From: Agapetus fuscipes
Taxonomy: Eukaryota; Arthropoda; Insecta; Trichoptera; Glossosomatidae
Assembly: GCA_951799405.1 (NCBI GenBank)
Contig: OX637334.1
Coordinates: 11,594,001 to 11,658,000 of the forward strand
Direction: 5' to 3'
Length of the DNA stretch: 64,000 bases
Of this stretch, positions 1 to 10,689 are shown piece by piece. Positions within the stretch are counted from its first letter, which is position 1; each line of letters starts with the position of its first letter. The notes beneath the pieces were generated by a model, which was given only the letters and a program-made list of their open reading frames with translations, was not told the origin of the DNA and did no database searches. Both the position numbers and the translations under genes were made by a program.

Positions 1-66
1 CTTCAGCGTCGCTATAGAAAGCGCCAATTCAAAAGCAATACCCAGTTGTTCAAATACTGGATGGAT

Positions 67-320
67 CCTTGACTGATAGATTGGTATGAGGTTGACCACC
101 CATACTGTAAAAAATGGTTCACTTTGCCAATGTCACCCCTGTTTCAGGGAAGGTCGGCAAGAGATGCAGGGATTATGTTCATTTGAGATTGGGTTTTTTA
201 TATTGTAGGTCCACATTCGGCATGTGTGAGCGCGAAATTATGTGTGTCTGCTTGTGGGAATGCATTTAATATGAATCTCAAATGATACATATCTTTGCAG
301 CTTAGATTTAGATTTAGATC
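67..320 (+). repeat. Tail element, full copy
   Basis: Full-length copy of the ~255-bp tail element, the 3' terminal module of a LINE seen at 18098-19409. It begins at CCTTGACTGATAG and carries the conserved GGTTCACTTTGCC block and the CCCTGTTTCAGGG hairpin. It ends in three TTTAGA units, so its 3' microsatellite differs from the TTAGA form of other copies. No coding potential. Confidence 0.85.
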
Positions 321-325
321 TTTGG

Positions 326-848
326 TAAAGGCTTATGAATGAGGTCGGGACATTTTTGAGTTTGGAGCTTTTTTCTCGGCGAGCAAACGTCAGTCTTGTA
401 TGAGACTGCCGTCCAATCACAAAATATTTGTATGCCTTTTCCCTAGCAACCCAGCCATATGACAACACAATAATTTATATGCCAATTCACTTGCGGACCT
501 CATTTACCAACCTAGCGAACTGCAATTATAAATTCAAATTTTATTACTTGGGCTGCGCTGGGACTCGTATTCATAACGTTCCATTAATGAGTCTATTGCG
601 TTGACCACTAGACTACGAACCAGTCAATTTTTTTTTTTTTAAATAAGGGAGAATATTACTTACAATTCAATTTAAAAAATGATAAAAATAAAACAAACAC
701 AAAATAAAACTAAAATACTTCAATTGAACTAAATATGAATATCAGTGATTCACAACTTTTTTTTATAAACCACTTAAAAAACTTTTTGTAAAATAATATT
801 CAGTTAAAAAATCAAAACAATGCCATGCTTTACAACACATCCGTTAAT
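326..848. other. No gene seen; decayed tRNA-like fragment
   Basis: AT-rich DNA with no convincing reading frame. On the minus strand near 549-625 is a decayed tRNA-like stretch: an A-box-like TAGTCTAGTGGTCAACGC, then GAGTCCCAGCGC where a B box would end. A T run follows at 630-641. It is probably a remnant of a tRNA-derived SINE, too decayed to assign. Confidence 0.4.
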
Positions 849-849
849 A

Positions 850-1178
850 TATGGGGGTATGTCACACACCTCGTGAAGCTTTGTTAGCACGCTGTGGTGG
901 TAAGAGCTTCTGCCCGGCGTTATATAGCCCTGAGGGGTTGGGGAGGGGGCCGCAGGGCCGTACAAGGCGCGGGCCGCGGTCGCCGGGCCATACATGGGCC
1001 GCACTAGCTGCGACTCTCCCCGGCCCCTTCCTCCACGCGGGGGCACTCGGGGAATGCGCCCCTGACTGACTATTGTCTTGTCTGCGGAGACAGAGGCGTA
1101 ACTCAGTGTAAATATCAAGGAAGGGAAAATAGGGGATCGATATTCTATGCCGACAAGCTTTTTGTGCGGCCCTTAACA
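850..1178 (-). other. GC-rich island, possible LTR or promoter
   Basis: A sharply GC-rich block in AT-rich surroundings. On the minus strand a CTATATAAC box (about 922-930) lies downstream of the GC-rich part, and the block's right edge reads TGTTAAGGGCC on that strand, as an LTR 5' end might. No second LTR, primer site or target duplication was found. The overlapping short frames are low-complexity Pro/Arg/Gly products of GC-rich DNA and are not called as genes. A solo LTR or a CpG-rich promoter would both fit. Confidence 0.25.
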
Positions 1179-1609
1179 CATTTATTATCAGGGACGTGAT
1201 TTACAAAATCATCCAGAACTGATAATTCTGATTTGTCTAAAATTGTTGAAAAATTATCTCAATGTCAAAATCACTCGAATTTTGAAATAAACGCTTGGAT
1301 ACGTCATGTTGTATTTGAGTTTTGCTTTTTTGATAATAATAAGTGATATGTACTATTATTATTCTGTTTTTGTTTATAATTTTTTAAATCTCAATTTTTT
1401 TTCCAAAAAAATGGGGGGTGGGGGGTTTCATGTTTTTTTCCCATACCAGTATAGTGTTGCGGCTCGCGTAGCTTTTCAAATATAGGTGTGGTTGTGGCCC
1501 GAAGACAAAAAAAGGTTGTTATCATTGTTCTACACCAATTTAAACTTACAACAGATGATTTTACCGCTTCTCTGTTCACAAATTCATCAACGATAATTAA
1601 GAAAAAGCC
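1179..1609. other. No gene seen
   Basis: AT-rich DNA with a G-run near 1411-1426. No supported gene or recognised repeat. Confidence 0.5.
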
Positions 1610-1775
1610 TTACCGCGTTGTCTCTTAACCCGGGGTCGCATATAGCGTGTGGAACTTATTTATTTTCACAGATGGGGGAAGGCATTCCCACAAACGCATC
1701 ACTTGGTGCGGAGGTTTCTCAGCACCCGAGGAGGCTGGTTCTCATTTCTGTGAGACTGTGTAAACGTTGCCGGTA
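1610..1775 (-). mobile_element. SINE-1, 3' portion
   Basis: Reverse-oriented 3' body of the tRNA-derived SINE-1. The shared block GGGGTCGCATATAGCGTGTGG followed by CTTATTTATTTTCACAG matches the other reverse copies at 26240 and 62940 and the complement of the plus copies at 3120, 16660 and 28440. The tRNA-like head is missing. Confidence 0.6.
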
Positions 1776-2860
1776 TTGTAAGTTTAGGTACGAGACTAAC
1801 GCTGAAAAGGGAAGTAATTTCTAATATCCTTTTTGGAGATCAAACCCTAGCTTTCTGGCATGGAACGCCGTGGTTAACCATTTTACTATAGCGGAAAATG
1901 TTTGAAAAAAAAATTAAACACTTCCTTCAAAATGTTGGTGGGGCCTCGGGTTGATCATACCACTGAATTAGTTTTAAACATGCAAATTTTATTGCTTTTT
2001 TTTACTCGTGTTTCCTAAATTTAACCAAAATATGAGGACTAATAAAACCCTAGCGGTATTATCTAAACAATGTTGATATTATTTGTTTTTCGCTAACGTT
2101 TGAGACGTTGTGGCCATGGAGTTCTATAAAATCCATGGTTGTGGCAATCCATGGTTATGATTTTGTACAAACTCTGTACGTGCTCAAGCAATATACTATT
2201 CCTTACCGTTTGTCATCTGTCTATAAGGTTTGTATGCTCATTATTACTGATAATAATTGGTTTGGGCGTTACGCTACTGCATCGGGAAATTATTTATATA
2301 TCGGCTGCAATTTAAAAGTTACCTATGCACGCGCCAACAAGGAGAGCTCTCTCTGCGGGTTATCATGTCGTATAAAGCCAAAGACGGCAATCTAAAACTT
2401 ATTATTAAAATAACGTGAGTAAAAGTATAGACACACAGTAAATTACATTTTCAGTGTTTCAATATATTTATCTCATTTAAAAAAAAAACTACATTAACAA
2501 CTTCGGTTCTTCATGACTCAAATATTGTTTTTAATTTTTTTTTGGCTGTGTGTTTTGATCAACTATCATTTTTGATATTTTTGTACAAGCTATTCATTTA
2601 TTTTTTAAATATTTCTCTATAATCTACAAACTGAGTACATACAAATATATGCATCATTTATGATTTATATTTCATGCACCCACATCAACAGACATGTTCA
2701 TTTTCACACTTACACATGTTGCACGTGTACTTTCAAATAAAGCTTATAGCTCACATATAGCTAATCCCTGGAACTTCATCTGCCTTAATCTAAATCAGTT
2801 ATTACAGTTTGGGTGAGCAGTCTCGTACCAATCCATGGGTCAATGAACATAATGATTCAA
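1776..2860. other. No gene seen
   Basis: AT-rich unique-looking DNA. The longest frame (2108-2395) has no recognisable domain and no coding-like composition, so it is not called. Confidence 0.5.
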
Positions 2861-2884
2861 AATGATTGATTCTTTGGAAACAGG

Positions 2885-3180
2885 TGCCGGTCCGGTCGAT
2901 AGTTCTGTTTTCCGAGTTAGTAGAATGCTTGCATTTCACGCCGAAAGATGGGGTTTGATCACCAAGGATGTCAGAAATTACTTTTCGTTTTGTTGTTTAT
3001 TAAAAACCAAAAATAAAATACCTCCATGGTTAACTGAGCCATCGCAAGGAATGAAAACCAACCTCTTCGAGAGTAGAAAATCTCCTCACTGCAACTGAAG
3101 TGGTAGCCCACCTTACCGGTTAAAATAAATAGGATCTACGCGCCAACTTCGGGGACAACGCTGTTAAAAATTCCACTATA
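2885..3180 (+). mobile_element. SINE-1, full copy
   Basis: tRNA-derived SINE. The head starts GTCCGGTCGATAG, with a decayed A box (GAGTTAGTAGAATGC) and a B box region GGGTTTGATCACCA near 2951-2964. The SINE body follows, with AAAATAAATAGGATCTACGCG and CTTCGGGGACAACG near the 3' end. RNA polymerase III transcription and LINE-dependent copying are known for this class and inferred here. The short frame at 2862-3098 is this SINE and not a gene. Confidence 0.75.
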
Positions 3181-3190
3181 TGTAAAACTT

Positions 3191-3454
3191 CGTTGCATTT
3201 AAATTCTAATGTGAAATACTTTACAAGTAGGTACTAAAAATAATTGGAATAGGTACATGAAGCTTGGCTACCTGAGGCCTAGCAATGCTACATTTCTCAG
3301 TAATTTCATCAATGATTAATCCATTAGACTAGCATATCATGATTTCACGGTAATTATTTCCCTCCCCCGTGGATAGATCTAGCGTCTTTACCAGTGGTTC
3401 ACTTAAGGGGGGGGGTCTGGGCTCTTAGGGGAGCGAAAATTACGTATGGGGTTT
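3191..3454. other. No gene seen
   Basis: Non-coding spacer between SINE-1 and the minisatellite; it ends in a G-rich stretch from about 3404. Confidence 0.5.
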
Positions 3455-3540
3455 TTGGGGAGCGATGAAGCGATTGGGGGGCGATGAAGCGATTAGGGGG
3501 CAATGAGGCGACTGGAGAGAGATGAAGCGATAATGGGGTA
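3455..3540 (+). repeat. 20-bp minisatellite, about four units
   Basis: Four tandem units of about 20 bp with core GCGATGAAGCGATTGGGGG at 3461, 3481, 3501 and 3521. The last two are diverged. G-runs of 5-6 recur each unit on the plus strand. Confidence 0.8.
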
Positions 3541-3944
3541 ATAGTTTCCTGGAAATCTGTGCCTACCCCCTCCCCGCCCTACCATCGACGGTGTTTATGA
3601 GATGAAATTTCAATTGCAATTTTTTGGAAATCGCGTGCCAAACTCCCCCCCCCCCCCTGACTCGTTGACAATTTTCATTTACGCATAACAGAGCGATGGG
3701 CGAATCAATTTGCACATAAAGGAACGATGGGCAAAAAAAAGGTTGAGAAAGACTAGTGTATAGCCTGCTCCAGCCTCTCTTGCCTCGTGTTTCTGTTTTC
3801 CTCCACCAGTATATTGTGCGCAGGATGTCGGTAATGCCTGCTGGCCGGCAGGAGGCACGTCCCCCGCTGCAGGCAGGAACACAGCAAGATGGGGGAGTCA
3901 AGGCCAACCTAGGCATGGAGGGCCTTCGGATATTGTAGGAAATG
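3541..3944. other. No gene seen
   Basis: C-run at about 3646-3657 and moderately GC-rich DNA to 3938. Overlapping short frames on both strands here show no domain and are not called. Confidence 0.5.
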
Positions 3945-4155
3945 CAATCTTGTTGTAACGAAATCTATAATGTTAGTTTCAAAGATACATTAACTATAAG
4001 ATTCATATTTAATTTATGTCCAAAAGAAGACACGTGTAAGTTCGTGCTTTCGCATGCTGCATATGCACATGCAAAATTAAGACCCAAATCCAAAATGAGC
4101 ATGAACTCTGCAATCTTTGCCGATTTTTTTTTAAACAGGGGTGACAGTGGAAAAA
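3945..4155 (-). repeat. Tail element, truncated copy
   Basis: Reverse copy recognised by GACACGTGTAAGTTCGTGC, CTGCATATGCACATGC and CAGGGGTGACAGTGG. It lacks the 5' third of the element. Confidence 0.7.
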
Positions 4156-4261
4156 GTGAAAACATTTTTACGGTATGGGTATTAGTAAAGTTTTTAAAGT
4201 AGATATATTAGATTTAGTACTAGATTTTTATTTTTAGATATATGATATTATGAGATATGTT

Positions 4262-4514
4262 CCTTGACTTATAGGTTGGTATGCGGCTGACCACCCATGC
4301 TGTAAAAATGGTTCACTTTGCCAATGTCACCCCTGTCTCAGGGAAGGACGGCAAGAGTTGCAGGGTGTATGTCCATTTGAGATTTGATTTTTATGTTGTA
4401 GGTTCACATGAGGCATGTGCAAGCGCGAACTTGTACGTGTCTGGTTGTGAGAATGCATGTAATGTGAATCTTCAGTGTAACATATCCTTGCAACTTAGAT
4501 TAGATTAGATTAGA
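4262..4514 (+). repeat. Tail element, full copy (first of tandem pair)
   Basis: Complete copy from CCTTGACTTATAGGTTGG to a (TTAGA)n tail at about 4494-4514. The next copy begins about 10 bp after its tail, giving a head-to-tail pair. Confidence 0.9.
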
Positions 4515-4523
4515 TGATATACT

Positions 4524-4780
4524 CCTTGACTGATATGTTGGTATGCGGCTGACCACCCATACTGTAAAAAATGGTTCACTTTGCCAATGTCAACCCTGCT
4601 TCAGGGAAGGTCGGCAAGAGTTGCAGGGCTTATGTTCATTTGAGATTGGGGTTTTTATATTGTAGGTCCACATGCAGCATGTGTAAGCGCGAAATTATGC
4701 ATGTCTGCTTGTGGGAATGCATTTAATATGAATCTCAAATGATACATATCTTTGCAGCTTAGATTTAGATTTAGATTAGA
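4524..4780 (+). repeat. Tail element, full copy (second of tandem pair)
   Basis: Complete copy ending in TTTAGA units. It directly follows the tail of the copy at 4262-4514, as expected if a new copy inserted into or beside the earlier copy's microsatellite. A tandem duplication is less likely because the two copies differ at many sites and carry different tail units. Confidence 0.9.
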
Positions 4781-4805
4781 AACCAAGTTTGCTTTATAAA
4801 TTTTG

Positions 4806-5032
4806 TGAAGTTTGGTTTATTTTGTAAGTACACACGCAATAGGTAGTAAGAGCGAACTTGCACTTTTTTTATATAGTTTTTCTCGAGTTAGACCATGTTC
4901 TATTTGCAGTAATTTTGTCTGCCGACGTTTCATTCCTGCGAGCGGGGAACATTTTCATTTGCACTTTAATGTTTGCTTGTGGGCGTGCACTACTTATGAG
5001 CCTTAAATGCCAAAAGATATTTGCAACTTAGA
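4806..5032 (+). repeat. Tail element, diverged partial copy
   Basis: Diverged copy lacking the 5' part. Recognised by TTTGTAAGTACACACGC, GCTTGTGGGCGTGCACT and the end ATTTGCAACTTAGACT. Its ATATAGTTTTTCTCGAGTTA stretch near 4871-4890 is also present, inverted on itself, at 6250-6310. Confidence 0.6.
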
Positions 5033-6129
5033 CTGAACATCAAGCCGTTGCTATATAGCGGGAAAATTACAACTTAACAATGATTTTGTTCTCGCCCATG
5101 CAAATGCACAAGAAGTGACGTTAAAAAGGTTTCGCATCACTTTGTATTAGAATATGCTGTATGCAGCCTGGTTGCTACGGACGAGTTGCCAGAAAGCATT
5201 TAATCCAACTGCCAATACCGTAGCTACAGCGGAACCGGCCGCAAGTATCCAACTTTTAAAATAAAGTATGGACACGAAGACAGCGGCTCCAGTGAGCGTT
5301 TTAGATTGTATACATTAATATTTACACGTTAAGATTTATTCTTGGAATACAGAGATCTGGCGTAGACAGGTAGAGGCCGCTACGACTTGTCTACGCGGTG
5401 CACTATTAGCGTAGGCCGTAGAGGAACTGGATTCACTTCACCAAAAACAAAACAGTAATGTGCTTTTAAATATGCAGAAAAATACAAATATACTGCCTTT
5501 GCCATCTTACTATCTCAGCAATTTTTATATGCGGAAAAATCAATCAGAAATAAAAATTTAAATAAGTTTTACCCTTCATAAAAAATGTCGATCGATCTGC
5601 AAGGTTGGCGGCTAAGATTTTTAATTAAATTTAGATTTAATATTTATGACTTAAATTGAATGTTTGTTTATATTAATATTGTGCAATTTTTTGCTTGACT
5701 TATAACATTGGTTGGAATGAGGCTTCCCATTACGTAAAATTTGGCTCCCTTCTAAAAAGAAAAGTAAAGAACTACTGACCTGCAAATATGAATCTGAAAT
5801 GATAACTTATACTTGGAGCTAAGATAATAGATTTAGTAGCGAACAAAACAGAAGAGACACTAGGATTGCATGCATTAGAATAAAATTTCAGTCGTCTTAG
5901 TTGATGCAGCGTGACAAGTCAGATGCGATTGTTCTGCTCTATCAGACCAGGATATTCTCTCTCTGGGCATCTGCACTGAAGACCTAATCATGACGGACAG
6001 AAGCAGCTTCCGGAACATGTTCTAATAATCCAATGTGCTCCACTCTGAGACGCGTTCTGCTCCTCGTCCTTTTATTCGCTTTCTTAAAGATAAATATCAA
6101 GAAGAAAGACTTTCCTATTGATATAATTA
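5033..6129. other. No gene seen; diverged tail remnant
   Basis: Holds a weak tail-element remnant at about 5692-5835 (plus strand, CTTGACTTATAACATTGG to GGAGCTAAGATAATAGA). A 12-bp imperfect stem (GCGTAGACAGGT with ACTTGTCTACGC) lies at about 5362-5396. No supported gene. Confidence 0.45.
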
Positions 6130-6205
6130 TAATGTACAATCTAGATTACAAAGATGAACTATAAAATTCATATTTAGTGCACGTCCACAAGTAGACGCGT
6201 TTAAA
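6130..6205 (-). repeat. Tail element fragment
   Basis: Short reverse fragment: CAATCTAGATTACAAAGATG, then ATTCATATTTAGTGCACG and CACAAGTAGACGCG, matching the 3' part of the element. Confidence 0.55.
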
Positions 6206-6249
6206 TAAAGTTTTAAACTTTCACTTTCACTTTCATGGTCGGTGTTCAA

Positions 6250-6310
6250 TGATATAGTTTTTCTCGGGTTAGACAGTAGAACATGGTCTAACCCGAGAAA
6301 AACTATATCA
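6250..6310. repeat. Perfect 25-bp stem hairpin
   Basis: Arms 6250-6274 and 6286-6310 are exact reverse complements, separated by an 11-nt loop. The arm sequence (core TTTTTCTCGGGTTAGAC) resembles the single-orientation stretch at 4871-4894, so it arose by inverted duplication of repeat DNA. Its 61-nt length is in the size range of a microRNA precursor, but a perfect stem is more typical of a recent snap-back copy. Confidence 0.85.
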
Positions 6311-6982
6311 TGCTGAAAATGTGCTTACAAAACAGCACGCACTCTACAACTATTCCTACCGCTTTTCCCTTAAACAAAGGTAACATTGGCAAATTAAAGT
6401 GAACCAAATTTATTTGAAAGTTTTATTGTTTCAAAAAATGATAGAGGAATTACCAAAATTTTTAGTAAACGAATCCAATTGATTTTTAGGAATGTCGAAA
6501 GAAAAAATGTTTTTTTATAAAAAATGATTCATATATTTGTCCACAATAAATAAAAAAGTTATTAATTAATATTATACTGTACAAAAAGATATAAATAAAT
6601 ACATAACAATTGAAATTGTTATTATCATGATTATGTTGGATGAATGATTTTTAATTCAATTGTATTTTAAAAGTCGTCAGATAATAACTTCAGAAAAATA
6701 GAAGTCGTGCGCGTGAGAGACGAAAATATTAAAATGCCATGACGACGAGAAAAATATTTTCAAAGTTGAAAAATAAAATAAAAGTGTGTCCGTATCCATA
6801 ACATCAGAAATATTATATTTACATTATTGCACTTATACCAGGAACTCGCAAACTGTGAGACACGTCACACAAAATATAAAAACTGTTGCAAAACATTTGT
6901 CTTGCGCAGTGTTGACTAGAAACTCACGAACCACACAACTAACACTCCAGATGAGCGTGATGGTTGGAGGTGGTTGCATCGC
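6311..6982 (-). other. Actin 3' flank / probable 3' UTR
   Basis: AT-rich DNA downstream of the actin stop codon. AATAAA-type signals on the minus strand appear as TTTATT at about 6409 and 6420, which would give a 3' UTR of roughly 570 nt. Nearer variants also exist, so the end of the transcript is not fixed by the sequence. Confidence 0.35.
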
Positions 6983-8147
<1,165 letters not shown>

Positions 8148-8213
8148 GCAAACAAAAATTAAACAGCCATCAATACAGGAGAAACCACGGTAATACTTTA
8201 TAAATTTATAAAC

Positions 8214-8251
8214 TCTTCTCTCTCTCATAATTTTTTATGAGAGAGAGAAGA
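8214..8251. repeat. Perfect 17-bp CT/GA hairpin in presumed actin intron
   Basis: Arms 8214-8230 and 8235-8251 are exact complements (TCTTCTCTCTCTCATAA) with a 4-T loop. It lies inside the presumed 5'-UTR intron of actin. The GAGAG repeats match the core bound by GAGA-type factors in flies; a regulatory role is inference only. Confidence 0.8.
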
Positions 8252-9639
8252 CTTCCTACAGCTTCAATCAAAATTTGCTTCTTAAATACTGCATCTACAA
8301 CCCATTACAATTTTTGCAGTGTTTCTTGTGAGTTGAGGTAGTTTATGTAATTTGGAGATGGTTTTATTGAAAATGGTTGATCTTTAAGAGTCTACCCTGA
8401 ATTATAGAGAATAATGTTCTGGGGATGACTCATGTACATTTTTTATGCTTGTAAAGATATAAAAAATCGTGACGTAGACCTTTTAAAGAATTTAAAGTCG
8501 TAGCCAAGCTGGACACAAGATGAAAAGGTGACAGTTTTGGTTCATCGTCGCAAGGGAAGGCCAGCTTATTGGCTAACAAAAATCGCCCAGGCATCCAATA
8601 ATTCACGCCAGAATTGCAAAGACCAGCTGTTTTCTTCATTATTCCTACAATACAAACATTGTAGTAGGTCTCGCAGGAATCAACGATCGACATCGCGCTT
8701 TATAAGACCTTTCCCACGCACATTATCTGTTTTTCCACCTTTGCTAGTTTAGACTTTAAATAGGTGATTTGTTCTTGCATTTTCAAAAATATTTGACATT
8801 TGACAACCACTGGTGTTGTCTATCGATGCAGGGGTAAAAAGTATCACACACATACATATTGCGTCACACACACACTCACACACGTAGAATGTGTCGCTAA
8901 CCACACACACACAACCTTGCGTGATCTTTTTTCAGTGCGCCAGGAATTCTCACAATGGATGTGCGTAACTGGGTGGGTAGATGGCAAGTTGTAATGCACG
9001 TACAGACATCTATAATGCGCTACATAGCATCATGACATAATCATTTATCGGTAGTTTGCGTCTTATTTTGCAGACAGGCCTCTTCTTAATTTGTACAGAA
9101 GTTTTCAGCATTTTAAAACAATATTTCTTAAGCATATTTGTTCCAACTAGGTGCTTTAATTTGAATGGTTTGTTGTCTTTTATGTCAGTGATTTTGACTT
9201 GTAAGATTGTGAGGTAATTTTTAACCTGTATTTAGACATATATGAGTTGTACAGAACCAAAGACGTCAATCTAGTTATTTTTCGAAAATAAGATAAATAT
9301 ACGGAAGCACAGAAAACATTTTGCTCATCATTTCCAAATACCTAGATTGCCGCTTTTAGTTCTACATGACTCATATAAAAATTTAGGATTTATAAACAAA
9401 ATGTTTTCCTAGCTTATAACTTTTTGATTTTTTTTTTCTAAAATTAGATTTCTTAGTAACCACTAACTAATAGTATAAACATGTAGTAACACTGCTGGGA
9501 AGTTTAGCTTTCCATCAAAACGCTTAAGAAACAAACATATTATGACATGCCAACAAATTATTCCGATTATGGCTTAGGTATGTGTATGTAGATAAAATCG
9601 ATATTCTGTCATCTTAATGTTTTATTATCATTTTACTGT
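8252..9639. other. No gene seen; likely actin upstream DNA
   Basis: Includes a CA-rich stretch at about 8848-8912. This region should hold the first actin exon and promoter on the minus strand, but no convincing TATA-initiator pair was found. Confidence 0.45.
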
Positions 9640-9785
9640 CATTTGGTTAACTTTGTCAATTTCAAGGAGGGTCGGAAGTCCACATGCGGCATGTGCAAGC
9701 GCGAACTTATACGTGTCTACGTATGGAAATGGATGTAGGTAATATGAATCTTAAATGCAACATACCTTTGCAACCTAGATTTGTT
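9640..9785 (+). repeat. Tail element, internally deleted copy
   Basis: Starts in the GGTTAACTTTGTCAATTTCA region, skips the hairpin part, and continues GTCCACATGCGGCATGTGC to the end CCTTTGCAACCTAGATTT. Confidence 0.65.
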
Positions 9786-10689
9786 TATTTATTTTTGTAT
9801 TCAAGTTGTACATTTTGCATGTAATTTTTTCCTGTCTTATCCTTGAAAAGGTAATATAGGGATTTGGAAGCTATTTATAGTACAGTTTTGTTGGTAAAGC
9901 TGTCCATCTTACGTCAACTACTTTATAAGAAAAGGAGATTTTGTATCCAAATGTCAGCAATATCGTTCTTAATAGATTTCAAATCAGATTTTACGAACCG
10001 TGATGTAGAGAGAATTGGATAGTTTTTCATCCCACATAAAATTCTTAAAAGTCATTTATTGTGTACACTGCAGTGGTTCTGGTAGTTAAATTTGAAAACA
10101 CCTGAATTGGAAATCATTTTTGTCATCGATTTGATTAGAATTCAGAAAATTAACGTTCTATAAGAAAGTTTTACAGGGATAATCGCAGTTCTAATTCTAA
10201 ATACAATAATTCCTTAAATTGATATCATTGTATTAATAAAAAAAATCCCATGAATTTTTAGTAAAACTTTTTCTTAAATATTTTTTCAGCATTTCCGAGT
10301 TTCCCAAATCCCGCCGTGAAATGAAATGAACTTGTCTGGTTGTATTTGATAAGGGCAGTTATTCAAGTTATGTTCCTTGAGCAAGAGCGATGGCCCGTCC
10401 GCCATTTGAGCACATAAAAGTTTTAATTGAATTTGGAGCGTTTTAAGCTCCGGCCGGATATGAACCTAAAACAATTATCATTTCCGGACATGGCGGCGCT
10501 TCCGGGATCTCTCCCGCCAAAAACTCACTTCGTTCATTATTCAAAATGTCACAAATTATAAAAACACCCGCTCTTTCAACTTGAAATGTGTTTATTTTTG
10601 CGGCACAACATTTCCAGCACTCGAGGAAATGTGATTAATATTTTGGAATGTTACATTTTAGCTTTTTGAGGTTTCAAAATCACCGTATT
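9786..10689. other. No gene seen
   Basis: AT-rich DNA without supported genes. A moderately GC-rich patch at 10440-10520 has no reading frame of note. Confidence 0.5.

Noticed and set aside
804..1179. Overlapping Arg/Pro/Gly-rich frames on both strands
   Set aside because: Open frames are expected in GC-rich DNA; three frames overlap and none has a domain.
4494..4514. (TTAGA)n tails as telomere-like DNA
   Set aside because: The insect telomere repeat is usually TTAGG; here the runs are only 3-5 units and always end a mobile element.
5353..5400. Inverted GCGTAGACAGGT / ACTTGTCTACGC as a structured RNA gene
   Set aside because: A single imperfect 12-bp stem with no second copy, no promoter elements and no recognised RNA family.
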